Of a DNA stretch of 64,000 bases, positions 41,718-50,711 are shown in pieces. The first letter of the stretch is position 1; each line of letters opens with the position of its first letter. This stretch comes from Niabella aurantiaca DSM 17617 (GTDB lineage: Bacteria; Bacteroidota; Bacteroidia; Chitinophagales; Chitinophagaceae). A program made the translations under genes and the position numbers. Location of the stretch: the NCBI RefSeq assembly GCF_000374125.1, contig NZ_KB893646.1:238163-302162 (forward strand), in the 5' to 3' direction. Below the pieces are notes generated by a model that saw only the letters and a program-made list of their open reading frames with translations, did no database searches and was not told where the DNA came from.

Positions 41718-44498
41718 ATGGAGTATAACTTTAATGAAATAGAGAAAAAATGGCAACGCTTCTGGTCGGAAAACGGCACCTACACCGTTTCCAATAAGAG
41801 CGACAAACCCAAATACTACGTACTGGATATGTTTCCTTACCCCAGCGGGGCCGGTCTGCACGTGGGGCATCCCCTGGGCTATATAGCCAGTGATATCTAT
41901 GCCCGCTATAAACGCCTGAAAGGGTTTAATGTGCTGCACCCGATGGGTTATGATGCTTTTGGCCTTCCGGCGGAGCAATATGCCATTGAGAATGGCATTC
42001 ACCCCGCTGTTTCCACCGAAAAAAACATTGCCACATTCAGAAAACAGCTGGACAATATCGGTTTTTGCTTCGACTGGAGCCGCGAGGTGCGCACCAGCGA
42101 CCCGCAGTATTATAAATGGACCCAATGGATCTTTTTGCAATTGTTTGAAAGCTATTTTGACCGGCAGCAGCAAAAAGCGGCGCCCATCAGTCAACTGGTA
42201 GTCTTATTTGAACAATATGGATCAGCGGCGCCGGGCATTAAGCCCTCAACCTTCAGCTTTACGGCCGAAGAATGGAAGGCGTACAACGAAGCCCAAAAGC
42301 TGGATATCCTGATGGACTTTCGTTTAGCGTATTGCGGCTACGGAGAGGTGAACTGGTGTGAGGCACTGGGCACCGTGCTGGCAAATGACGAGGTCGTGAA
42401 CGGCGTAAGCGAGCGCGGGGGCTACCCGGTAGTGAAAAAGAAACTGCGGCAATGGTACCTGCGCATAACAGAGTATGCGGATCGCCTGCTGGAAGGTTTG
42501 CAACACGTGGATTTTAGCGAAGCCATGAAGGAGATGCAAAGCAACTGGATCGGGAAATCCAGCGGTGCCGAAATCAAATTCTCAATTCTCAATGCTCAAT
42601 CCTCATTAACCGTATACACGACCCGTCCCGATACCATCTTTGGTGTGGACTTTATGGTGATCGCCCCGGAGCTGGACCTGGTGGACCAGATCAAGACGCC
42701 CGGACAGGCTGCTGACGTGGATGCCTACATCGCTTATGTAAAAAGCAGGAGCGAGCGGGAACGCATGGCGGAAAAAAAGATCAGTGGTGTGTTTACCGGC
42801 GCTTATGCCGTCAATCCTTTCGATGGCCGTGAAATTCCCATCTGGATCAGCGAGTACGTACTGGCCGGGTATGGAACGGGAGCCATCATGGCGGTGCCTT
42901 GCGGCGACGAGCGCGATTTTAAATTTGCCAAACATTTCAATATTCCCATCACCAATATCATCGGCAGCCATTTTAACGGCGAAGACGCCAACGCCACCAA
43001 GGATGCGGTGCTGGAGAATTCCGGCTTTTTAAATGGTGTACCCATGCGAGAAGCCATGGAAACCGTGATCAGGGCCGTGGAAGAAAAAGGCATCGGGAAA
43101 CGCAAGGTGAACTATAAAATGCGGGATGCTGCTTTTAGCCGTCAGCGTTATTGGGGCGAGCCCTTTCCCATCCAATGGAAAAACGGAACGGCCTACCCAC
43201 TGGATGCTGCGGACCTGCCGCTGGAGCTGCCAACGGTAGACAGCTATAAACCCGGACCGGAAGGCGAGGGGCCCCTGGCCAATATCCCCGAATGGGTAGC
43301 CCGGGAGCTGGAAACCAATACCATGCCCGGTTACGCCGGATCCAGCTGGTACTTCCTGCGTTATATGGATCCTAAAAACGACCAGGAATTTGCCGGCCGC
43401 CCCGCTACGGACTACTGGAACCAGGTGGATCTCTACATTGGCGGTACCGAGCACGCCGTAGGGCACCTGCTGTACAGCCGTATGTGGACAAAAGCCCTGT
43501 ATGACCTCGGTTATATCGGTTTTGATGAGCCCTTCAAACGGCTGGTGAACCAGGGTATGATCCAGGGAAGCAGCCGCTTTGTGTACCGCATCAATGGCAC
43601 CAACGAATTTGTGTCGCAGGGCCTGATCGCCACCGACGGTACTTATAACGGACGGGTACTGGATAACATTCACGTGGACGTAAATATTGTAGATGGTACG
43701 GTGCTGGATCAGGAGGCTTTTGCAAAATGGCGTAACAGCGAGTTTGCCGGTGCCGCATTTATCCTGGAGGACGGCAAATACATCTGCGGTACAGAAGTGG
43801 AAAAAATGTCCAAGTCCAAGTTCAATACCGTAAACCCGGACGACCTGGTAAATAAATACGGCGCCGATACGTTCCGGATGTACGAGATGTTCCTGGGGCC
43901 GGTAGAAATGAGCAAACCCTGGGATACCAAGGGTATTGAAGGAGTACATCGTTTCCTGAAAAAATTATGGCGCCTGTTTTACAAAGAAAATGCAGACGGA
44001 ACCTTTACCCATATATGGACGGATGAAGCGCCCACCGCAGCTGAACTGAAGGTGCTGCACAAAAGCATAAAGAAAATTGAAGACGACAATGAACGGTTTA
44101 GTTTTAACACCGGCGTGAGCGCCTTCATGATCCTGGTAAATGAGCTGACAGACCTGAAATGTCATAAAAAGCAGGTGGCGGAACCGGTGCTGATCATGCT
44201 GTCGTCCTATGCGCCGCATATTGCCGAAGAGCTCTGGCACGCGCTGGGTAATGATTCCAGCGTGCTGGATGCTGCCTTCCCGGTGTTTGAAGAAAAGTAT
44301 ACAAAGGAATCCGAAAAAGAATATCCTATTTCCATTAACGGGAAAATGCGGACCACCATGACCATCTCCCTCGAGGCATCGCAGCCGGACGTGGAACAGC
44401 TGGTGCTGAACAACGAGATCGTACAGAAATGGATGGACGGCAAACCGCCCAAAAAGATCATCTATGTAAAGAACAAGATGGTGAACGTAGTGGTATAG
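41718..44498 (+). CDS. leuS: Leucyl-tRNA synthetase
   Basis: A 926-residue class Ia synthetase from ATG 41718, which gives the canonical MEYNFNEIEKKWQRFW start. Motifs: MFPYPSGAGLHVGHPLGY (HIGH variant), the CP1 editing domain with TVYTTRPDTIFGVDFMV and MAVPCGDERDFKFAKHF, a leucine-specific insertion, KMSKSKFNTVNPDD (KMSKS) and a C-terminal domain ending KKIIYVKNKMVNVVV. It charges tRNA(Leu) and removes norvaline/isoleucine errors. Just before the TTRPDT motif the DNA carries four tandem heptamers (42581-42608), see findings. Confidence 0.98.
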   Translation: MEYNFNEIEKKWQRFWSENGTYTVSNKSDKPKYYVLDMFPYPSGAGLHVGHPLGYIASDIYARYKRLKGFNVLHPMGYDAFGLPAEQYAIENGIHPAVSTEKNIATFRKQLDNIGFCFDWSREVRTSDPQYYKWTQWIFLQLFESYFDRQQQKAAPISQLVVLFEQYGSAAPGIKPSTFSFTAEEWKAYNEAQKLDILMDFRLAYCGYGEVNWCEALGTVLANDEVVNGVSERGGYPVVKKKLRQWYLRITEYADRLLEGLQHVDFSEAMKEMQSNWIGKSSGAEIKFSILNAQSSLTVYTTRPDTIFGVDFMVIAPELDLVDQIKTPGQAADVDAYIAYVKSRSERERMAEKKISGVFTGAYAVNPFDGREIPIWISEYVLAGYGTGAIMAVPCGDERDFKFAKHFNIPITNIIGSHFNGEDANATKDAVLENSGFLNGVPMREAMETVIRAVEEKGIGKRKVNYKMRDAAFSRQRYWGEPFPIQWKNGTAYPLDAADLPLELPTVDSYKPGPEGEGPLANIPEWVARELETNTMPGYAGSSWYFLRYMDPKNDQEFAGRPATDYWNQVDLYIGGTEHAVGHLLYSRMWTKALYDLGYIGFDEPFKRLVNQGMIQGSSRFVYRINGTNEFVSQGLIATDGTYNGRVLDNIHVDVNIVDGTVLDQEAFAKWRNSEFAGAAFILEDGKYICGTEVEKMSKSKFNTVNPDDLVNKYGADTFRMYEMFLGPVEMSKPWDTKGIEGVHRFLKKLWRLFYKENADGTFTHIWTDEAPTAAELKVLHKSIKKIEDDNERFSFNTGVSAFMILVNELTDLKCHKKQVAEPVLIMLSSYAPHIAEELWHALGNDSSVLDAAFPVFEEKYTKESEKEYPISINGKMRTTMTISLEASQPDVEQLVLNNEIVQKWMDGKPPKKIIYVKNKMVNVVV
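42581..42608 (+). repeat. Four tandem CTCAATN heptamers inside leuS
   Basis: CTCAATT, CTCAATG, CTCAATC and CTCATTA follow each other without gaps and encode SILNAQSSL just before the editing-domain TTRPDT motif. The same word type makes up intergenic repeats in this window. Confidence 0.6.
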
Positions 44499-44544
44499 AT
44501 ACCGGTCTTTTCCTTAAAAAGCCGGTCAACGGGCAGTTGGTATG

Positions 44545-44934
44545 CTACTGTCCGCTGATCAGCTTCAGCTTTTTATACACCTCGGTAAACGTTTCACCGG
44601 AAACCTTATAGGAAAGACGCAGCAGGCTATCGCCCGTAAGTTGAAAACGGACCAGTTTCTGACTGCCAACCTGCTCCGGAAAAGCAGAGCGGACCGTCTT
44701 TTCAAGATAGCTGCTTTCCGATTGCATTATATAGGCTCCTTCCATGGAGATCCCAAACCCATCATCGCCCAAACCAATGTTCATAGTGGTACCATCGGCA
44801 TGAAACAGCTTCAGCAAACCGGTTGAAGCGCCCTCCATCTGCAGTTCCCAGATACCGGTGAGCCGGTGATCAGTTCCCGGGGTCAGCGCCATAAGCAGCG
44901 CGATCGCCGGCATCCAAAAGAAGTGTTTTCTCAT
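44545..44934 (-). CDS. Small exported protein, DUF4488-like
   Basis: A 129-residue protein with a signal peptide (1-18). The mature part starts LTGIWELQMEGASTG and continues with KLFHADGTTMNIGLG, GAYIMQSESSYLEKTV and DSLLRLSYKVSGETFTEVYKKL, the lipocalin-like layout of small DUF4488-type proteins of Bacteroidota. Function unknown. It converges with leuS. ATG at 44934 precedes the signal directly. Confidence 0.7.
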   Translation of the reverse strand: MRKHFFWMPAIALLMALTPGTDHRLTGIWELQMEGASTGLLKLFHADGTTMNIGLGDDGFGISMEGAYIMQSESSYLEKTVRSAFPEQVGSQKLVRFQLTGDSLLRLSYKVSGETFTEVYKKLKLISGQ

Positions 44935-45133
44935 TGCCTGAAAAATTTAAACGGAAAGATAGGGTTTCTTTTTCCGGTGCCGCCGGTCCCATATAGATCT
45001 GTTACATTTTTATCACCTTCCGGTCTTAGCCGCCTCATTTTAAGTTTTTTATAAAAAATGGCATATTTTTAGATAGAATTGAATGACGCATCCAAACTGC
45101 GCCTACTTTTAATCAAACTAAAAAACGCAAACT

Positions 45134-46420
45134 ATGTCCATCAACATTGTAGATCTTGTTAAGAACTATGTTCCACAGGATTTGATTGCAAAAGCCGGCT
45201 CCGCACTCAATGAAAGCGAAGGAAACGTTTCCAATGCAGTTTCTGGTATCATCCCTGCAATCCTGGGTTTATTTGCCTCCAAAGCATCATCCGGTGAGCA
45301 GGGTGCTGCCGAGGTGCTGGATACTGCCAAAGGCTTTTCCGGCAGCGGTATTCTGAGCGATGCCGGTTCCCTTTTTGGCAATGCGGATCTCTTATCAAAA
45401 GGTACCAGCCTTTTTAATGGATTGCTTGGCGACAAAACCAATTCCGTTATTGACACCATTGCTAATTTTGCCGGTATCAAATCCTCTTCCTCCGGATCAC
45501 TGATCAGCATGATTATGCCCCTGGTATTGGGGCTGCTGGGCAAACACGCTACCGATAACAACCTGAATGCCAGTGGTTTTTCGAGCTTTCTGGGATCGCA
45601 GAAAAGCAATATCCTCAGCGCGCTTCCTTCCGGGTTGAGTTCCCTGGGCGGCGCATTGGGACTGGGCTCCATCAGCGATGGCGTTCAGCAGACCGTTTCC
45701 AATGTTCAGGAAACGGCCGCTTCAACCTATAACTACGCAGAAGAAACTGCACAGAAAGCCGGTGGTGGCGCCAAATGGCTGTTACCACTTTTACTGCTTG
45801 CGGTCGTAGCCCTGGCGCTGTGGTATTTTCTTGGAAAAGGCTGCAACAATGCTTCCACAACAGGCGCCGATACGGATACCACTGCCGCTGCGCCAATGGA
45901 TACCAGCATGACGACGCCCGAAACACCGGACGCATCCACCACCAGAACCCTGGCCGAAGTGGTGCTCCCCAACGGGGTAAAACTACAGGCTTACCCGGGT
46001 GGTATTGAAGACCAATTGGTGCAGTTCATCCAGTCTGATGCCTACAAAGCCGCTACCGATAGCACGCTGAAAGAAAAATGGTTCAATTTTGATGACCTGA
46101 ATTTCGAGTTTGGAACTACAAAACTGACCGATTCTTCCAAACGCCAGCTGGATAATATTGCCGCCATCCTGAAAGCTTTTCCCGATGCAAAGATCAAGGT
46201 AGGCGGATATACTGACAAAAAAGGAGATGACGCCGCCAACCTGAAACTTTCCGACGGCCGGGCTAAAGCCGTGCAGGCTGCGTTAAAAGCCGCGGGAGTA
46301 GGCGCCCAGGTTCCGGAAGCAGAGGGCTATGGCGAAACACTGGCCCAGGTGGATGAAAATGCCGCCGATGAAGCACGCGCCGCAGACCGGAGAACCTCCA
46401 TACGCCTGCTGAAAAAATGA
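45134..46420 (+). CDS. DUF937-OmpA fusion protein
   Basis: A 428-residue protein. The N-terminal half (1-190) is a DUF937 domain, rich in Gly/Ser/Leu with repeats of the LGLLGKHATDNNLNASG type. One membrane helix follows (about 215-233: WLLPLLLLAVVALALWYFLG), then a Thr/Asp-rich spacer, a BON-like or linker segment, and a C-terminal OmpA domain (about 310-428: FEFGTTKLTDSSKRQLDNIA, IKVGGYTDKKGDDAANLKLS) that binds peptidoglycan. It should sit in the inner membrane with the OmpA domain in the periplasm. A strong terminator follows. Confidence 0.92.
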   Translation: MSINIVDLVKNYVPQDLIAKAGSALNESEGNVSNAVSGIIPAILGLFASKASSGEQGAAEVLDTAKGFSGSGILSDAGSLFGNADLLSKGTSLFNGLLGDKTNSVIDTIANFAGIKSSSSGSLISMIMPLVLGLLGKHATDNNLNASGFSSFLGSQKSNILSALPSGLSSLGGALGLGSISDGVQQTVSNVQETAASTYNYAEETAQKAGGGAKWLLPLLLLAVVALALWYFLGKGCNNASTTGADTDTTAAAPMDTSMTTPETPDASTTRTLAEVVLPNGVKLQAYPGGIEDQLVQFIQSDAYKAATDSTLKEKWFNFDDLNFEFGTTKLTDSSKRQLDNIAAILKAFPDAKIKVGGYTDKKGDDAANLKLSDGRAKAVQAALKAAGVGAQVPEAEGYGETLAQVDENAADEARAADRRTSIRLLKK

Positions 46421-46441
46421 TTACATGTAAACCCTGAACAC

Positions 46442-46474
46442 AGCCGTTTCCCGAAAGGAGGCGGCTTTTTCTTT
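46442..46474 (+). terminator. Rho-independent terminator after OmpA-DUF937 gene
   Basis: AGCCG (46442-46446) and CGGCT (46462-46466), with further TCC/GGA pairing inside, followed by TTTTTCTTT. Confidence 0.8.
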
Positions 46475-46509
46475 GCCCCCGGGAACAGAATTCATCTTAC
46501 TTTCGCCGA

Positions 46510-47757
46510 ATGATACGGTTTGACAGATTTACTTTAGCAAACGGATTGCGCGTGATCGTACACCAGGATACCGCTACGCCCACTGTTGTAATGAATATTT
46601 TGTATGATGTAGGCGCAAGGGACGAAGCTCCGGAACAAACGGGTTTTGCCCACCTCTTTGAGCACCTGATGTTTGGCGGATCGATAAACATTCCCGAATA
46701 CGACGAACCGCTGCAACTGGCCGGGGGCGAGAACAATGCCTATACTACGAATGACCTCACCAATTATTATATCCAGATCCCTAAAGAAAATGTAGAAACG
46801 GCCTTTTGGCTGGAAAGCGATCGCATGCTTTCCCTGGCATTCAACGAAAAAAGCCTGGAAGTACAGCGTAAGGTAGTATGCGAGGAGTTTAAAGAACATT
46901 ACCTGGAAAAACCCTACGGTGACGCCTGGTTCAAGCTGCGTGAACTGGCTTATAAAAACCACCCCTACCGCTGGATGACCATCGGAAAAGAGCTCGCGCA
47001 CATTGAGCATGCGCAACTGCAGGACGTAAAGGACTTCTTCTTTAAACACTATCGCCCCAACAATGCGGTAATGGTAGTTGCCGGCAACATTACCCCCGAA
47101 GTAGTAAAAGCCCTGGCAGAAAAATGGTTTGGCGATATCCCCGCGGGCGCTCCCAAAACCAGACAGCTCCCGGCCGAACTTCCGCAGACCGAAGCAAGAA
47201 AAGAGACCGCTACGGCCGATGTGCCGCTGGATGCCTTTTATAAATGCTGGCATATCGGCGACCGCCTGAGCCCGGAATACTATATCGCAGATCTCTTAAC
47301 GGATATCCTCGGCGGTGGCGAATCATCCCGCCTGTTTGAAAGCCTGGTGAAAGAGCTCCAGCTCTTTGTAAACATCCAATGCTATCATATGGGCAGCATC
47401 GACCCGGGGATCATCTGCATTGAAGGAAAACTGGTAAAAGGCGTGGATATAAAAGAAGCCGAGGCCGCGGTTGAAAAGATATTGCAACAGGTAAAGGAGC
47501 AGCCCATCCCGGAAGCAGAGCTGCAAAAGGTAAAAAATAAAACGGAGAGCATGATGGCCTTTGAAGACATGAGTCTTTTGAACCGCGCCAACAGCCTGGC
47601 CTTTTACGAACTGCTGGGGGATGCCGGCATGATGAATACCGAGCTGGACCGCTACAGTGCTGTTACGATCAATGATCTGCAGGAAACAGCACAAAAGATC
47701 TTCCGGGAAGAGAACAGCAGCACCCTGTATTACCATGCAAAAAAGGAGGCTCTTTAG
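46510..47757 (+). CDS. M16-family (pitrilysin-type) metallopeptidase
   Basis: A 415-residue peptidase. The inverted zinc motif HLFEH is at 48-52 (GFAHLFEHLMFGGS), with the third ligand in the KVVCEEF segment around 125. The second domain has the Arg-Tyr-like substrate motif region SRLFESLVKEL. No signal peptide is present, so it is cytosolic or exported by another route. Many Bacteroidota carry two M16 genes side by side, one without the zinc motif; here only the active type is present. The predicted -7 element TACTTTCG ends 4 bases before the ATG. Confidence 0.92.
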   Translation: MIRFDRFTLANGLRVIVHQDTATPTVVMNILYDVGARDEAPEQTGFAHLFEHLMFGGSINIPEYDEPLQLAGGENNAYTTNDLTNYYIQIPKENVETAFWLESDRMLSLAFNEKSLEVQRKVVCEEFKEHYLEKPYGDAWFKLRELAYKNHPYRWMTIGKELAHIEHAQLQDVKDFFFKHYRPNNAVMVVAGNITPEVVKALAEKWFGDIPAGAPKTRQLPAELPQTEARKETATADVPLDAFYKCWHIGDRLSPEYYIADLLTDILGGGESSRLFESLVKELQLFVNIQCYHMGSIDPGIICIEGKLVKGVDIKEAEAAVEKILQQVKEQPIPEAELQKVKNKTESMMAFEDMSLLNRANSLAFYELLGDAGMMNTELDRYSAVTINDLQETAQKIFREENSSTLYYHAKKEAL

Positions 47758-47951
47758 GTTTCACGTTTAATGTTCAACGTTCCAGGTCAGGCCCGTTTCC
47801 CTAAGGGATCTCCCAAGGAGCCCTTTGGACCTTCGGGTATAGTCCATGCAACTATTGCCCATTGCCTTTTCATGAAATAAAAAGGTACTGCCCGGAGTGA
47901 AGAATAGAATATGGCTTCATTTCCACATTTCCACATTCTCACATTTTCACA
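47758..47951. repeat. Intergenic short-word repeats between M16 peptidase and LytTR gene
   Basis: No gene. Three word types follow each other: GTTTAATGTTCAACGTTCC (from 47764), CAACTATTGCCCATTGCC (about 47849) and a CATTTCCACATTTCCACATT / CTCACATTTTCACATT tract (47914-47955). The last two resemble the repeats that flank the S23 gene at 39.7-40.2 kb. Confidence 0.6.
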
Positions 47952-48614
47952 TTAACTAAACGTATAACTATTACCGATGGGGAATTCCAGCAGGTCAATA
48001 AATACCGACTGCTTATTGAATTTTGTGACCTTATTCCTTGCCACGATATAGCTGCGGTGAATGCGTGTAAACCGGTCCGACGGCAATAATTGCAGGATCT
48101 CATTGATGGTGATGCGCGTCATGATCTTTTTATGCTGAAGGATCACATTCAGGTAATTACCGGCGGCTTCAATGTACAGGATCTCGCCAAGCCGCACGCG
48201 TACCTGCTCATAACCGTCCTTTAAAAAAACGGAATCCACGTCCTGCCCCCGGGCGTGCTTCAGGGAGAAAAGCTCCTGTGCCTTGGAGCAGGCCTTTATG
48301 AACCGGGCCAGGGAAAAGGGCTTCAGCAGGTAATCCACCGCATTCACTTCAAAGCCCTCTACCGCATGTTCGGTATATGCCGTGGTAAAAATGATCATGG
48401 GCGGGTTGGCCAGGCTTTTCGACAGCTCAATACCGCTGATATCCGGCATCTTAATATCCAGGAACACCAGGTCGGTCTTACTTTTTTGCAGATGATCAAT
48501 GGCTTCAAAGGCATTGGTAAAAGTCCCTTCCAGCTTTATAAAGGGTACTTTGGCTGCCAGGTTTTTGATCACTTCCAGGGCAATGGGCTCGTCATCTATT
48601 GCAATGGCATTCAT
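47952..48614 (-). CDS. LytTR-family response regulator
   Basis: A 220-residue regulator: receiver domain (1-118) with the acidic pocket IDDEP (D7, D8), phospho-acceptor D53 in LVFLDIKMPD, FTTAYTEHA and the switch Lys in LLKPF; then a LytTR DNA-binding domain (about 125-220: VFLKDGYEQVRVRLGEILYIEA, RIHRSYIVARNKV). It pairs with the kinase at 48787-50262, which lies 172 bases upstream on the same strand. Such pairs in Bacteroidota control exopolysaccharide, motility or membrane proteins. Confidence 0.95.
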   Translation of the reverse strand: MNAIAIDDEPIALEVIKNLAAKVPFIKLEGTFTNAFEAIDHLQKSKTDLVFLDIKMPDISGIELSKSLANPPMIIFTTAYTEHAVEGFEVNAVDYLLKPFSLARFIKACSKAQELFSLKHARGQDVDSVFLKDGYEQVRVRLGEILYIEAAGNYLNVILQHKKIMTRITINEILQLLPSDRFTRIHRSYIVARNKVTKFNKQSVFIDLLEFPIGNSYTFS

Positions 48615-48786
48615 TGGAAAAGTTTAAGCGTTGATGTTGTTTTCAAAATTCAGAGGCCCTGTTTTCCTGCTGCAAATATCCGGATAATTTATGCATAAGT
48701 GCAATATCGGTCCAGAAACCAGTCCGGTCCTGTTGATCAAACGCTTCTTTTTGTCCCAAACGGATGCAGGTGTCAAAAAGTGCATT

Positions 48787-50262
48787 TTACAGCTGTATGG
48801 TCAGGTGTACAAAAAAATCTTTTGCAGTCTGCCGGATCACCAGCTCATGCCGGTCCGGGTACGCCAGTTCCAACCGCTCTTTTACGTTCTGAAGACCAAT
48901 ACCGCTTTTCAGCTTCTCCGGATCGCCATCGGGTTTCCGGTGAATGCTGTTTTGTATGTCAAAATACAATACCTGGTCCTGCGTATGCAGCGCAACGGAA
49001 ATGTATGAAGGCTCCTTCAGACTGATCCCGTGTTTAAATGCATTTTCCACAAAGGGGATCAGGAGCATGGGTGCGATCTGCAACCCGGAGGCCGGCTCAT
49101 CGATCTTCACCTGGATGGAAATATCCGGCGTATTAACGATGCGCAATTTCTGCAGGTCGATGTAGTTATTCAGGTATTCCACCTCCCGCACCAGCAGGAT
49201 CTTGTCCTGCACGTTCTCATGCAGCATAAACCGCATCATATCGCCCAGTTTTTGGATGCCTTCCCCTGTCCGGTCTGCATTTTCCTGCAACGCCGTTCCA
49301 TACAGGGTATTGAGCGCGTTAAACAGGAAGTGCGGGTTGATCTGGGAGCGCAGAAAACCCAAGTTGGCCTCAGAGGAACCAAGGGCCGTCTTCAGTCCCA
49401 GCTTTTCTTTCTGGTTCTTATAGATCCACCAGGCCAGGGGGATCACCACCAAACCGGTCCATAACAACAGCAATACGTAAATCCCCGGGAAAGGCATACC
49501 ACCATTGCTTGTTGCCTTACAAAATACCGTAGCGATGAAATTGATCAGGAGGATAACGGGTATAATACGCGACAAATAATACCCGTTCCATGCTTTTTTT
49601 ATCAACAGACCGGGGATCAGCACATAAATGTGAATATACAATACCAGCAATGCGTAGGGCAATACCACCGACCACAGGATCACCGCAAAAGGCGCTGCAT
49701 TACTGCTTGCCAGCATAATAAAGATGATGAGCCAGGCCAGAATGCTCAGCCCGATAAAAAGGATGCGGGAGCCGTTGCTTTCCCTCAGTTTCTTTTTCAG
49801 CAGGGGGCTGAACAGCAGCTCCTTCAATCCATAATAGATCAGATAGAACAGGAAACCGATGGCAGCGGCTGCAAACCCCTCTACAAAAAAAGTAACGGTA
49901 ACGTCCCGTTGAGTTGGGTAATAATCCAGTCCATACCGCCAGGCAAAAATATAGGTAAAGCAAACCGACAGCGCCACCGACAGCAGTAGGTAGGTACAGA
50001 TCAGCAACGTGATCTTAAAGAAACCCTTCGTTTTTGTTTCTACGTACTGCGTAAGAAACAAAAATACCAGGTAGCTGATCAGCACTATTGCGATAAAAGG
50101 CTGCAGGTAGTTGGTATAAAAGCTATACGCAATGTGATTTTCCCCAAACTGGTGCCGCTCGTAGGAGTAGCTCCGGTTGGTGGCGATGACGAAAATAAAA
50201 AAGCCGGCTACAAGGGTGGCTATCAGGATCTCTATTTTCTGAAGAATACTTCTTGATTTCAT
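48787..50262 (-). CDS. LytS-type sensor histidine kinase
   Basis: A 491-residue membrane kinase. About eight hydrophobic helices fill the first 290 residues without a recognisable extracellular domain. The kinase part holds the His_kinase signature LRSQINPHFLFNALNTLYG (phospho-His near residue 312), PFVENAFKHGI (N-box) and GIGLQNVKERLELAY (G-box). The stimulus is unknown; a multi-helix sensor suggests membrane state or a small hydrophobic ligand. Partner: the LytTR regulator downstream. Confidence 0.94.
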   Translation of the reverse strand: MKSRSILQKIEILIATLVAGFFIFVIATNRSYSYERHQFGENHIAYSFYTNYLQPFIAIVLISYLVFLFLTQYVETKTKGFFKITLLICTYLLLSVALSVCFTYIFAWRYGLDYYPTQRDVTVTFFVEGFAAAAIGFLFYLIYYGLKELLFSPLLKKKLRESNGSRILFIGLSILAWLIIFIMLASSNAAPFAVILWSVVLPYALLVLYIHIYVLIPGLLIKKAWNGYYLSRIIPVILLINFIATVFCKATSNGGMPFPGIYVLLLLWTGLVVIPLAWWIYKNQKEKLGLKTALGSSEANLGFLRSQINPHFLFNALNTLYGTALQENADRTGEGIQKLGDMMRFMLHENVQDKILLVREVEYLNNYIDLQKLRIVNTPDISIQVKIDEPASGLQIAPMLLIPFVENAFKHGISLKEPSYISVALHTQDQVLYFDIQNSIHRKPDGDPEKLKSGIGLQNVKERLELAYPDRHELVIRQTAKDFFVHLTIQL

Positions 50263-50455
50263 AATACAAGATTAATACAGGCCGGTCATTTCCTGCTGAC
50301 AATTGTTACAGAATCGCCGTTTTCTGTGATGAATTTTTCATTTTCTTTGGTTGATACCGCCCCTGCTCCCCGCCGGCCGGGTCTACAGCCGGAAAATGAG
50401 CACAGGATCAGAGGCATTCCGTTGCCGGATTTGAGGCATCGGCCCGCCCCCCGAG

Positions 50456-50609
50456 TGTAACATTTTTCTGATTCGTGACGGCACGAACCAGGGCAGCAAA
50501 TAAAAACTGCCTGTACGTGCTGAGGACCGCATAGACGGTTGCCTGTCTCCGTCAGCCTGAAAGCCTATTGGGTGGAACACCTTTCTGATTACGGGAACGC
50601 AAACCAGGG
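50456..50609. repeat. Two imperfect 37-38-bp direct repeats
   Basis: 50456-50493 and 50573-50609 share the core TTTCTGATT and the end AACCAGGG, with roughly 28 matches over 37 positions. The second copy contains TTACGGGAAC, resembling a half of the 16-bp palindrome at 26.4 and 28.0 kb. Confidence 0.5.
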
Positions 50610-50697
50610 TGGCCGGCCGCCTTGTGTGACCCACGTGCCACCCGGGAAATAAAAATGTTATGCCCCCACCTCATTTCCTTAAACTCCTGCTTGTTTG

Positions 50698-50705
50698 TAA
50701 ATTTG
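50698..50705 (+). promoter_or_regulatory. Bacteroidota -7 element six bases before the FUSC start
   Basis: TAAATTTG is an exact consensus match that ends 6 bases before the ATG at 50712. If used, the transcript would start at about the A of the ATG, giving a leaderless mRNA. Confidence 0.4.
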
Positions 50706-50711
50706 TAACGG

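Larger units (their letters stand above)
50263..50711. other. 449-base divergent intergenic region
   Basis: No gene supported. It contains a pair of imperfect direct repeats (50456-50493 and 50573-50609, about 117 bp apart) and, at its right end, the predicted promoter of the FUSC gene. Confidence 0.5.

Noticed and set aside
43029..43949. 306-codon reading on the minus strand opposite leuS
   Set aside because: leuS is certain; no similarity in the opposite reading.
44499..44544. Terminator between leuS and the DUF4488-like gene
   Set aside because: An ACCGG/CCGGT pairing exists, but with mismatches near the stem top and no T-run after it.
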